From contig CAKUTF010000006.1 of assembly GCA_934691725.1 (NCBI GenBank), positions 1 through 64,000 on the forward strand: a stretch of 64,000 bases of DNA, given 5' to 3'. A model generated the notes under the pieces. That model ran no database searches and was not told where the DNA came from. It worked only from the letters and a program-made list of their open reading frames with translations. The DNA is from an uncultured Fibrobacter sp. GTDB taxonomy: Bacteria; Fibrobacterota; Fibrobacteria; Fibrobacterales; Fibrobacteraceae. Positions 1 through 7,796 of the stretch are shown here, in pieces. The number at the start of each line of letters is the position of its first letter. Positions within the stretch are counted from its first letter, which is position 1. The position numbers were made by a program, and so were the translations under genes.

Positions 1-103
1 GGAGGTCTGCGCGAACAGTTCCTCCGGTCTTTTTTATCGCCCTAACGCAAAATTCCCTCGCATTAGCGCATCCTATTAAAGAATATAGGATTTTTTATGG
101 CAA
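1..103 (+). repeat. Terminator-containing direct repeat, copy 1 (cut by window edge)
   Basis: This is nearly identical, over 103 bp and without gaps, to positions 1596-1698. It starts inside a GC-rich hairpin whose right arm ends CCTCCGGTC followed by T6. A weaker hairpin (CTAACGC / GCATTAG) and a third AT-rich one (TCCTAT / ATAGGA, followed by T6) come next. The left part of the element lies outside the window. It looks like the tail of a transcription unit on the plus strand, duplicated on both sides of the two genes at 123-1470. Confidence 0.75.
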
Positions 104-122
104 GAACAGAAAAAAGCTAAAC

Positions 123-803
123 CTACATCACCGCATCGGGATCCATCGGACTGCACCCCCCGGGAATAAAAAGCGGAGAAAAATGAATCAGTCTTTCGTC
201 AACGATTTCGATAGTCCTGCCCGAAAATCCCGACCTTTCAAATCGAAGTTTTGCGACCAAAAAACAGGAATATGGCATTCGTGAAAATTCCAGGCCAGAA
301 ATATAATCCAGAACGGCATCATCGAACGGGCGGTTTCCCGTTGTCGATTTCTTGACAAGGATCCGTCCGACACGTCCCGTTCGTTCAATCGGAATTTTCA
401 ATTCCAGAATTCCCGTAAAATAAGACGAATCCAAATCCGATTTCCGCATTTTACGAATATGTTCCGCATAGATATCGCCCAAAGTGGTACGCATACTCAA
501 TTCATAGCTGAACGCACCCAAAAGAATGTCAGCCCAACATATCGGCATTTCCACGCTGTCCGTTTCAATGTCAAAACTTTCGAGTTCAGCGTAAAAAGAA
601 GGCCTGACCATTTTAAATTCACCCTCGGCGCATTCTTCGCACGGAAACCCCTGAGGCTTTGTAGTCACCGGATACTTTTCGGCATTCTCGACATAAGAGA
701 CAAATCTCGGCTTGGGAATCTTCTTATCGTTTTCCGCAATACGGGATTCCTTGCAACCGAGCAGAGCGAGAACAAAAAGAAGAAGAGGAAATGTTTTAAT
801 CAT
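123..803 (-). CDS. Lipoprotein with TonB-C-like C-terminal domain
   Basis: This is a predicted lipoprotein of about 226 aa. I start it at 803 because the ATG is preceded by a clear AGGAGG ribosome site and opens a signal peptide with lipobox LLGC; the longer frame to 881 would bury that signal. The C-terminal third (GRVGRILVKKS..., then a paired-strand segment) resembles the TonB/AgmX C-terminal fold that is common in Fibrobacter cell-envelope proteins. There is no TM-Pro-rich region, so a true ExbB-driven TonB role is doubtful. Its start overlaps the stop of the metalloprotease-like gene by 8 bp, so the two are probably translated together. Function unknown; the fold call is moderate. Confidence 0.6.
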   Translation of the reverse strand: MIKTFPLLLFVLALLGCKESRIAENDKKIPKPRFVSYVENAEKYPVTTKPQGFPCEECAEGEFKMVRPSFYAELESFDIETDSVEMPICWADILLGAFSYELSMRTTLGDIYAEHIRKMRKSDLDSSYFTGILELKIPIERTGRVGRILVKKSTTGNRPFDDAVLDYISGLEFSRMPYSCFLVAKLRFERSGFSGRTIEIVDERLIHFSPLFIPGGCSPMDPDAVM

Positions 804-1470
804 TGGACCCTCCTGAATCTCGGTTGTCAATGTGAAAGAAATAATCCGAAATTGCCGAATCCAAACCGGGGAAGACATCAAATTTCCGTTTTATCCCAAT
901 TTGATTCGCGGCATTCACCCAAGCAGAATCGTTTGCATCCAATTCCTGGTTAAGATTTTTCAACCGACAATTAAACGCATCAAATGCGCTATCGCTTAGC
1001 GACGGAATAAAAACATCTCGTATCCGTCTATGATTTTTCAATGCCATTTGTCCAACGGTCGTAATCGCCTGGTGCGATAATTCATGCAACATCGCCTCAT
1101 AAATATATGGCGAGCCCCAATTTTCACTTAAATAAGTCGTGGATTGCGGTTTCATAAAAGATACACAAGGATCGTCATCCTCCGGTCGCATCCTGTCTTG
1201 CGTGTTGCACGCAAACAAATTCTTGTTTTTATCAGAGCCGACAATTTTTCGACACCTTTGATTTACAGTTTCAAACGGCAGAACGGAAAGTGCGCTGTTT
1301 TCCAAAGTAAATCGCATTTCAGGCTCATTGAAACGCTTGATCATGGGCTGTAGTTTTTCCGAAATTTCATCCAAAGCCCATTTCCACTCCCATTCCAATC
1401 CGTATGTATTTACACTTTCTGGATCAAAACGAAAATAGGGAGTTTCATCTCTTTCATCTAGAGATGCCAT
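796..1470 (-). CDS. Putative zinc metalloprotease-like protein (HExxH)
   Basis: The product has 224 aa, no signal peptide and no membrane segment. It contains one zincin-type motif, HELSH, within the helix EAMLHELSHQAI, which is the usual two-histidine zinc site plus catalytic glutamate; the third metal ligand could not be assigned. Several cysteines occur in the middle part. The start at 1470 is the longest possible, since an in-frame TAA lies two codons upstream, and GAGG precedes it. It overlaps the lipoprotein gene at 123-803. I do not recognise the family beyond the motif, and HExxH alone can occur by chance, so the enzymatic role is an inference. Confidence 0.5.
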   Translation of the reverse strand: MASLDERDETPYFRFDPESVNTYGLEWEWKWALDEISEKLQPMIKRFNEPEMRFTLENSALSVLPFETVNQRCRKIVGSDKNKNLFACNTQDRMRPEDDDPCVSFMKPQSTTYLSENWGSPYIYEAMLHELSHQAITTVGQMALKNHRRIRDVFIPSLSDSAFDAFNCRLKNLNQELDANDSAWVNAANQIGIKRKFDVFPGLDSAISDYFFHIDNRDSGGSND

Positions 1471-1542
1471 ACCGCATTACCTCTATGTTGGCATTTTAAC
1501 GGGAATTGTCAAAATGCGGATTCACTATTCCACCGATAAAGC

Positions 1543-1628
1543 TATCTTAGAGGTTACCCAACTTCACGGGTAGCTATACCCGGTGAACCTTGACCGGAGG
1601 TCTGCGCAAACAGCTTCTCCGGTCTTTT
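1543..1628 (+). ncRNA. Candidate small RNA of about 75 nt ending in a terminator
   Basis: This lies between two minus-strand genes and reads on the plus strand. A -10-like TATCTT (1543-1548, the same box seen before several genes here) is followed by a hairpin-forming stretch (TTCACGGGTA pairing with TACCCGGTGAA, one bulge) and then an 8-bp perfect GC-rich hairpin (GACCGGAG / CTCCGGTC) with T6. No open frame fills it. The terminator part is duplicated at the window start. The existence of a stable RNA is inferred. Confidence 0.35.
1592..1628 (+). terminator. Rho-independent terminator
   Basis: A perfect 8-bp stem, GACCGGAG with CTCCGGTC, encloses a 17-nt loop and is followed by a run of six T on the plus strand. 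Neighbouring protein genes are on the minus strand, so it must end an unannotated plus-strand transcript or be part of the duplicated element. Confidence 0.7.
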
Positions 1629-1698
1629 TTATTGCCCTAACGCAAAATTCCCTCGCATTAGCGCATCCTATTTAAGAATATAGGATTTTTTATGGCAA
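1596..1698 (+). repeat. Terminator-containing direct repeat, copy 2
   Basis: This is the second copy of the 103-bp sequence at 1-103, with only a few substitutions and no length change. It contains the GC-rich terminator hairpin, the CTAACGC/GCATTAG hairpin and the TCCTAT/ATAGGA hairpin followed by T6. Sequence similarity stops at the same point in both copies (after TATGGCAA). The rest of 1471-1754 holds no gene that I can support other than the candidate RNA. Confidence 0.8.
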
Positions 1699-1754
1699 AT
1701 TTTCATTCATAAGTGCATTTTTCACAAAAAGACGCATACAAGACAAAAAAAAAA

Positions 1755-3128
1755 TTACTGAACAAATTCAGAACTGAAAGAAATATCTCCGTCCTCAAGA
1801 TCAAAAACCTCCTGGATAAAAGCCAAACTTTTCGCAATGATCAAACGATTTTTGTTTTCTTTTTTGCAACGGCAATCAAGGATGGGAATATTGTAATTTT
1901 TAAGGCTTGGATTGTGCTCCTTGATAATCGATTGATACCATTTGAAATCTGCTCCGCCTCCGTACAATAGAAGAGGAATTCTTCCATCATCATGAAATAT
2001 ATTTGCCAACAAATTTTTGTCCATTTTCTTTACCGAAACAATTTTTCCAAAAATTCCACATCGGAAATCATAAGGCAAACGTTCCCTTACCTGAACCAGT
2101 TTACCACGTCCTCCATAATTCACCTTGACTATATCTGCGTTTTCACCCCGAATTTTCTTTTTTCCGATTTCCAAGTTTTTTGGATAAATCTGCGTACACA
2201 ACATTTCCACGCCAAGAGGCAATACATTCTGGGTTAAAAAACGAATTTTTCTAGAACCGTCTGGTCCCAAACGCACATGAAACACGGCGAAATCGGCAGT
2301 GCCGCCGCCAATATCCAATATGCCATAAAGTCCAATTTTCGTACTGTTGTTTCGAAACAAATGATAGACTTCCGCATAAAGTTCCGGAATCGTCTGCAAA
2401 GGAATATCGGTTTCATCATTCCTATGCGCCACAATCAACGCATATACATCTGCGAGATCCATTCCATCAACCACATCTTTTGAAAGAATCCACCCAAGTC
2501 GCAAACAATCGTCATAGATCTTTCGAAAAGAGGTTTTTAGATTATCAAAAGGACAGCCCATATTTACACGAAAACGAATATCTTCAACAGGCACTTCGAT
2601 CTTTTCGGAGATAAATTCCTTGATGTATTTAAAACAATTCGCCAAAAAATAGACAGAACATAGGTATTCACCCGAAAAAGGATCAGAATTTTTCCCGACT
2701 AATTCCCTGGCAAGGGAAAAGTCTTCCGTGAATTTAATATCCTTTATTTTCAGTTCATCTTTTAACATCCCATACTTAAAAAATTCAAGAAGGATCAGCT
2801 GTTTTTCCGCAAGAGGCGTAAAGCGCAGCGTTGAATATTCCGCATCATAATACAGCCTGCTCGGAAGAAAAAACGCCCCGTCATCCGTTCTCAACGGATT
2901 AAATTCGACAGAGCCTTCATCCCCCTGGGAACTTCTGAAAAAAGCCTTGGTAAAGCTCGTTCCGAAATCCAAGCCGATATAAACACCTACTAGCCGTTTT
3001 CCACTTCCAGCATTTTGCCGTCTTCTAGTTCTGATAAAGGAACTTCCTGGTTCTTTCGCATTTTCCTTCTTTTCCAAAAGAAACGATCTTAAATTTTCGA
3101 AATTTGCAGTCCGTAATTTGCCTTTCAT
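1755..3128 (-). CDS. Actin/Hsp70-fold ATPase, partner of SNF2 helicase
   Basis: The 457-aa protein has the three nucleotide-binding signatures of the actin/Hsp70/sugar kinase superfamily: phosphate-1 (GLDFGTSFTKAF, about residues 52-63), phosphate-2 (LDIGGGTADFAVF, about 271-283) and an adenosine loop (LLLYGGGADF, about 386-395). It lacks the substrate-binding and lid domains of DnaK, and carries a basic 45-residue N-terminal tail. It is therefore not a general chaperone. It starts 11 bp after the helicase stop with a strong AGGAGGAGG site, so it belongs to the same operon. The region is clearly more AT-rich than the housekeeping genes, which suggests transfer. Its role with the helicase is unknown; a regulatory or sensor ATPase is a reasonable guess. 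Confidence 0.75.
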   Translation of the reverse strand: MKGKLRTANFENLRSFLLEKKENAKEPGSSFIRTRRRQNAGSGKRLVGVYIGLDFGTSFTKAFFRSSQGDEGSVEFNPLRTDDGAFFLPSRLYYDAEYSTLRFTPLAEKQLILLEFFKYGMLKDELKIKDIKFTEDFSLARELVGKNSDPFSGEYLCSVYFLANCFKYIKEFISEKIEVPVEDIRFRVNMGCPFDNLKTSFRKIYDDCLRLGWILSKDVVDGMDLADVYALIVAHRNDETDIPLQTIPELYAEVYHLFRNNSTKIGLYGILDIGGGTADFAVFHVRLGPDGSRKIRFLTQNVLPLGVEMLCTQIYPKNLEIGKKKIRGENADIVKVNYGGRGKLVQVRERLPYDFRCGIFGKIVSVKKMDKNLLANIFHDDGRIPLLLYGGGADFKWYQSIIKEHNPSLKNYNIPILDCRCKKENKNRLIIAKSLAFIQEVFDLEDGDISFSSEFVQ

Positions 3129-3139
3129 ATTTCCTCCTC

Positions 3140-6100
3140 CTAGATAATTTTAAGAAGCCCAACGGCAATATCTCGAGACGAACATTGAACCCTAGACTTG
3201 TCCAGAATTCTTTGCCTCTGAAGTTCATAGTTTTCAGAAAGTTTTCTCAATCTCTTTTCATGAAGGTCTATCCCTCGTTCCAAATTTCTTTTTTCTTCTT
3301 CCGATACATCCCAATTCCAAGAAAGTTTAGACTTCATTTTATCAATAGATTCTTCCATTTTTTCCTTTTTCTTTTCCATTGTAGTCTGCAAATAATCCAG
3401 CTGGTTGTCTCGGATGCTCTCATTGTCTTGTTTAAAATCTCGTTCGAATTTTTTAAGATCAGCAGAAGCCTCATTTTGGATTTTATCTAAGCATTCATCC
3501 ATTAAGACATCATCTGAAATATCTTTTTCCCATCCGAGATTTGTACCGGCAACGCTTCTTCCTCCTTTATTCGAAAGGATTTGCCATAAAACCCGTTCTG
3601 AAATTTTCGAATCAAGTAAATTGCCTTTTCCAATATTTCCTATATAATACCGAATCTCTTTCCGCGATTTACAACCTTCCGACTGGATTTCCATTAGATA
3701 AAAAACATACATTCCCACCGGAATTTCCCTATTCGACAGTTCAATCGAAATTGAGCAACAACATCCATTTTGCATATTCTTATTTTGTTCTGTAATCCAG
3801 CGTATCAAGGGATGATCTACAGTGATGACGTCATATTTTTTCCGTTTGATTTTTTCTTTTATCTCCGAATCGAATACGCAAAGCGTTTCGCTCCCCGAAT
3901 TTTTCAGCGAGCAATCCAAACCTTCCCGATTGCAATAATTGATAAAATCCTGGGCAGCCCATTTTGAAAGAGAAACCAACTTGCATTTTTCAATCTCGGC
4001 GTTTTTGATAGAAGAACCTTTCCCCTGCCGATTAAAATAGTCCGATACATAAAAAAGCAAGTCTTCCGAGCGGATTCGCTTGTTATCATAAGATTCACTA
4101 ACACCTTGTAAAACATCGCCTTTAAAAGCCAGCAGCCGCGGTGCATTTTCTTCAATCCGTTCTTTATTTAGTTTATTTGCAATCAAAGCGTCTATTTTTT
4201 CATTCGCCCTCTTTTCCTTTTCCTCAGGCGTAAGTTCCCCATCTATCAAAGCAAACGCAATGTCTTCGATTTCCTTGCCGAGAATATCATTGATATTTCC
4301 GATGGAGCGTTTAAAAATATCGATTCGTTCGTAAAGCCTAGAAAGAACACGATCCTCTACGGTGCCGCTACACGAGATATTAAAAATATGAATGACATCC
4401 GATTTTTGCCCGATACGGTCAATACGACCAATCCTCTGTTCCACCCGCATAGGATTCCACGGCAAATCATAATTGATGATCGTTTCACAGAACTGCAGGT
4501 CAACGCCTTCGGACAAGACTTCCGTCGAAATCAAAAGCCGAACCGAATCATCGTCTCGAAACGAATCGATCACATCCTGCTTGTTAATCCCATTATCCCC
4601 GCCAGTCAAAGCGATATTTTTGACTCCATCGTTAGACAATCTTTCGGAAAGATAGTTGACCGTTCCCCGGAAAAACGAGAAAATAATCATCTTGGTATTC
4701 GGATTTTCTTGCCATCTTTCCTTCAATTTTCCAAGAAGCGCTTTGTACTTTGAATCGTCTTTCTTCAGCTGTTCTACAAAAGAATCGCTGAAAACATTGG
4801 AAAAGTCTATGCTAAAATCATTTTTGTCTTCTTCATCCCAATTTTTGTCAAAATCTTCATACAATTGCTCCTCCAATTCCTTTCCGAATTTTTGCTCTTT
4901 CCATTTTTTGATTGCCGCATAGATGCAACTGGTCATTTGGCGTTGTTTTGCTATCAACACGAAGCTTGCAAAGCCTCTTTTATCACAACAGCTTTTTTCA
5001 ATTTTTTCTTCTATAAGACGAGTGACCTTATCATAGACCTTTTGCTCCGTAGAGTTCATGGTAAAGTTCCACGTTACCGCCCTTCTTGTCGCATATTCCA
5101 TTTCCGTTTCACAACGCCGCGTCCTTGTAAAGTAGGGAGCATAGAACACCTTGTTCATCAGGCGTTTACGATATTCCATCCGAAGTTCGGGATTTTCTAA
5201 AATCTGGGGAAGATTCTTACCTATTTCAGTAGCAAAAGCGGAGTCTTTTTCCCATTCAACAGCAGAATTATCATTACATTCTCCATGGTCTAAGCGAAAT
5301 AGGAATAAGCTTCTAACTGCATTGCTCCATTTTCTTATTTGTTCCCTAATTTTTGATTCTTTATTGGTTTGCAAGGCATTTGCCATCTCGATATAATTCG
5401 AACTTTTACGGAGTAATTCGCTAAAGGTGTCTTCGCTATTAAAGACCTCCGGCTCCAAAATATTCAGTAAATTATAAAGGTTCTTCGATTCCGTTTGAAT
5501 CGGCGTAGCCGAAAGCAGCACCAAATTCTTGGCGTTATTTCTCAACCGTGAAACGGTCCTATGATTCGCCGTTTCGGAATTTCTTAAATAATGTGCTTCA
5601 TCGACTATGACTAGATCAAAAAGTTCCCTTTCATCTTCCAGAAATTCATATAATTCTTGTTTTGCTGATTTATCTACAGCATTTTCTTTTTGCTTTTCTT
5701 TATATCGAATTCCCTCCAAACTTGCAATCAGAACAAAATGCTCCGTTTTCGGATAGGCCACAGCCTCCTTACATTCTTTTAAAAGTTCTTCAGCCGTACA
5801 AATTCGCGCATCGATTGAAAAATAACGTTTTAGATCATTTGCCCACTTATCCCTCAATACCGATGGACACACAATCAAAAGCCGTTTGGCGTTTTCGCGA
5901 ATTAAAAGTTCCTTCCAGATATAGATGGCTTCAATAGTCTTTCCGAGCCCCACTTCATCGGCGACAAGAATCCTCCCACTAATCGAATCGATAAACTTAA
6001 TCACAGGAATATATTGATACGGCAAAAATTTCGCATTACTGGTCCCCATCGAATAGAGGATATCCGTCACATCTCCCTTGATACGGGAATAGGTTACAGC

Positions 6101-6310
6101 CCTCTTCAAATCGTCAATGTTTCCAAAGTCTCTATTTGCAAACAAATCGAATATATCGCCTGATATTGTTTGAAGATCATCCATTAGAACTGTTTTTAAT
6201 CCAGTCGGAAAATTTACTTTACATGTTTTATTAGGAAAAACCTTAGAAACTACACCTGTCTCACCGTCAAATATGTTTCTAACGGTATAGCCTTTCTGGA
6301 TACCATTCAT
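3140..6310 (-). CDS. SNF2/RapA-type superfamily 2 helicase
   Basis: This is a large (1056 aa) DNA-dependent ATPase. An N-terminal SH3/KOW-like segment (about 7-48) recalls RapA. The helicase core follows: Walker A DEVGLGKT (118-125), Walker B DEAH (237-240), motif III SATP (267-270), and in the second lobe the ISTEVLSEGVDLQ segment and motif VI QRIGRIDRIGQ (625-635). After about residue 680 comes a long extension with unknown segments and a terminal coiled coil rich in Lys/Glu. The ATG at 6310 has AGGAGG five bases upstream. It is the first gene of a pair with the Hsp70-fold ATPase. RapA itself is excluded by the extension and context; DrmD (DISARM) and DpdE are related SNF2 proteins, but none of their partners is present. 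A defence role is inferred. Confidence 0.85.
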   Translation of the reverse strand: MNGIQKGYTVRNIFDGETGVVSKVFPNKTCKVNFPTGLKTVLMDDLQTISGDIFDLFANRDFGNIDDLKRAVTYSRIKGDVTDILYSMGTSNAKFLPYQYIPVIKFIDSISGRILVADEVGLGKTIEAIYIWKELLIRENAKRLLIVCPSVLRDKWANDLKRYFSIDARICTAEELLKECKEAVAYPKTEHFVLIASLEGIRYKEKQKENAVDKSAKQELYEFLEDERELFDLVIVDEAHYLRNSETANHRTVSRLRNNAKNLVLLSATPIQTESKNLYNLLNILEPEVFNSEDTFSELLRKSSNYIEMANALQTNKESKIREQIRKWSNAVRSLFLFRLDHGECNDNSAVEWEKDSAFATEIGKNLPQILENPELRMEYRKRLMNKVFYAPYFTRTRRCETEMEYATRRAVTWNFTMNSTEQKVYDKVTRLIEEKIEKSCCDKRGFASFVLIAKQRQMTSCIYAAIKKWKEQKFGKELEEQLYEDFDKNWDEEDKNDFSIDFSNVFSDSFVEQLKKDDSKYKALLGKLKERWQENPNTKMIIFSFFRGTVNYLSERLSNDGVKNIALTGGDNGINKQDVIDSFRDDDSVRLLISTEVLSEGVDLQFCETIINYDLPWNPMRVEQRIGRIDRIGQKSDVIHIFNISCSGTVEDRVLSRLYERIDIFKRSIGNINDILGKEIEDIAFALIDGELTPEEKEKRANEKIDALIANKLNKERIEENAPRLLAFKGDVLQGVSESYDNKRIRSEDLLFYVSDYFNRQGKGSSIKNAEIEKCKLVSLSKWAAQDFINYCNREGLDCSLKNSGSETLCVFDSEIKEKIKRKKYDVITVDHPLIRWITEQNKNMQNGCCCSISIELSNREIPVGMYVFYLMEIQSEGCKSRKEIRYYIGNIGKGNLLDSKISERVLWQILSNKGGRSVAGTNLGWEKDISDDVLMDECLDKIQNEASADLKKFERDFKQDNESIRDNQLDYLQTTMEKKKEKMEESIDKMKSKLSWNWDVSEEEKRNLERGIDLHEKRLRKLSENYELQRQRILDKSRVQCSSRDIAVGLLKII

Positions 6311-6455
6311 GGCAACCCTCCTTGTTTTGATATAAAAAATTTCCCAGAAAAATCCTTTCGGATAATTCGCAATCCTTTGATTTTTAAAATCTTATTTCGA
6401 CAAAAAACGTCTAATAACGGAGGCGTCCCCCGCAAATTTCATGCCAAACAAACTC

Positions 6456-7214
6456 CTACCCAACCTGAAAATACTCCAGCAATTTCTTGTAGTCGTCTTG
6501 TGCCGAAAGGCAGGTATCCCGCAAAAATCCATTGATGTGCCCCCAGTTTTGAAGTCCCCGATAATAGAACAGGCGCAAATCTTCCGTGATGATAAACGGT
6601 ACGATATTTTCCTGCAGGCATTGCCAAAACATCAAAAGCCGACCGACCCGCCCGTTGCCGTCCTGGAACGGATGGATTCTTTCAAATTCCACGTGGAAAT
6701 TCAAGATATCGTCGAAGTTTACCGTCCCAATTGCATCATACGAAGAAAGCAGGGCATTCATCCGCCGATGGTCATCCTTTGGGAGAACCGTTTCCGCGCC
6801 GCCAACTTCGTTGGGCAGTTTTTTATAATCCCCGACGGCGAACCAGTCTTTATCGCTATCGGAAGTATTCGCCTTTAAAAGCAAGTGCAGATGTTTTACA
6901 CTCGCTTCCGTTATCCTTTCTTCGGCATGTTCTATCACGTAATCGATGCAACGAAAATGATTGACCGTCTCCATAATGTCATCAACACGAATGGTTTCCG
7001 AAGAACTTTTCAGCGTCCGGGTTTCATAGATAAAGCGCGTCTGCTCTTTTGACAAACGGCATCCTTCGATGTGATTGGAATTATAAGTCAAGTCGATTTG
7101 CGTGCGATGATAAATACCCCCGCTGATTTTTCCGGCCTTTTCTGCTCGAAGCCGCCGTAATAGCGAAGAAACCTTTTCTCCACCTTTTAAATCTTTTGTC
7201 TCAATACCCGACAT
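6456..7214 (-). CDS. Fic-domain protein (AMP transferase type, class II)
   Basis: The protein (252 aa) has a complete Fic active-site motif, HPFQDGNGRVGR, about residues 180-191 from this start, with the catalytic His, the Asp that binds metal and the two anion-hole Arg. An inhibitory motif of the form S/TxxxEG (SNHIEG, about 46-51) lies near the N-terminus, which defines class II Fic enzymes that are autoinhibited in cis. Such enzymes usually transfer AMP from ATP to Ser/Thr/Tyr of target proteins. I use the ATG at 7214; a TTG at 7223 is an alternative. It lies 145 bp upstream of the helicase in the same direction and could be part of the island or independent. SoFic-type Fic proteins are known in anti-phage islands. 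Confidence 0.85.
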   Translation of the reverse strand: MSGIETKDLKGGEKVSSLLRRLRAEKAGKISGGIYHRTQIDLTYNSNHIEGCRLSKEQTRFIYETRTLKSSSETIRVDDIMETVNHFRCIDYVIEHAEERITEASVKHLHLLLKANTSDSDKDWFAVGDYKKLPNEVGGAETVLPKDDHRRMNALLSSYDAIGTVNFDDILNFHVEFERIHPFQDGNGRVGRLLMFWQCLQENIVPFIITEDLRLFYYRGLQNWGHINGFLRDTCLSAQDDYKKLLEYFQVG

Positions 7215-7274
7215 ATATTCCAACGATTTTAAAACCCGCTCCTAAAATAGATTTTTTATGCGCTAACGGTGCAT

Positions 7275-7796
7275 TTACCTTCCGTTCAGGTAATCCAAAA
7301 CCTTCTGCGTCAAGTCGTTTTCGTTTTTCCAGAAGAGGACCGCGCCGGTCGCCCGGTCGATCACCATATCGTAGCCTTCCTGCAAGGCTATCTCCGTCAC
7401 GGCTTTCTTGATGAGCGAAATGATCGGAGCGCTCACCTTTTCGTTTTCGGTAATCAGCTCCCCGGTCCTTCCATAGACGCGGTCGATGAATTCCTTCAGC
7501 TCGGTATTCTTCTTCGCATAGTCCGCTTCGAGCTCCTTCCGCTTTTCGTCCGAAAGCATCAGCGCCTGCTTGTCGAGCTTTTCCTTGATGGCGGCGAGTT
7601 CCTTCTGGAGCAGGTTCGCCTGCTGTTCCCATTTGGCGACCTGGCGGTCGTATTCCTCCTGCGCCTTTTTCGTGCCCTTGTAGCCTTCAAAGATCAGCTT
7701 GGAATCCACATGGGCGACCCGCAAGCCGTCTTCCGCAAAAGCGTTCGAAGAAAGAACCAGCGCGAAGAGGAAAAGAATAAAGGACTTTTTACGCAT
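7275..7796 (-). CDS. skp: Skp/OmpH periplasmic chaperone
   Basis: The 173-aa protein has a Sec signal peptide (cleavage after ANAFA-like SSNAFA) and then a long helical coiled-coil (about residues 40-110) flanked by short strands, the layout of the Skp jellyfish-shaped trimer that holds unfolded outer-membrane proteins in the periplasm. The sequence RVAHVDSKLIFEGYKG is typical of the family start. The ATG overlaps the bamA stop by one base (ATGA-type coupling), the classic bamA-skp order, so it is co-translated with the machine it feeds. Length is normal. Confidence 0.9.
   Translation of the reverse strand: MRKKSFILFLFALVLSSNAFAEDGLRVAHVDSKLIFEGYKGTKKAQEEYDRQVAKWEQQANLLQKELAAIKEKLDKQALMLSDEKRKELEADYAKKNTELKEFIDRVYGRTGELITENEKVSAPIISLIKKAVTEIALQEGYDMVIDRATGAVLFWKNENDLTQKVLDYLNGR

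Noticed and set aside
3140..6310. DISARM (drmD) or Dpd (dpdE) system
   Set aside because: Only the SNF2 helicase type is shared. No drmA, drmB, drmC, methylase or deazaguanine-modification genes are near.
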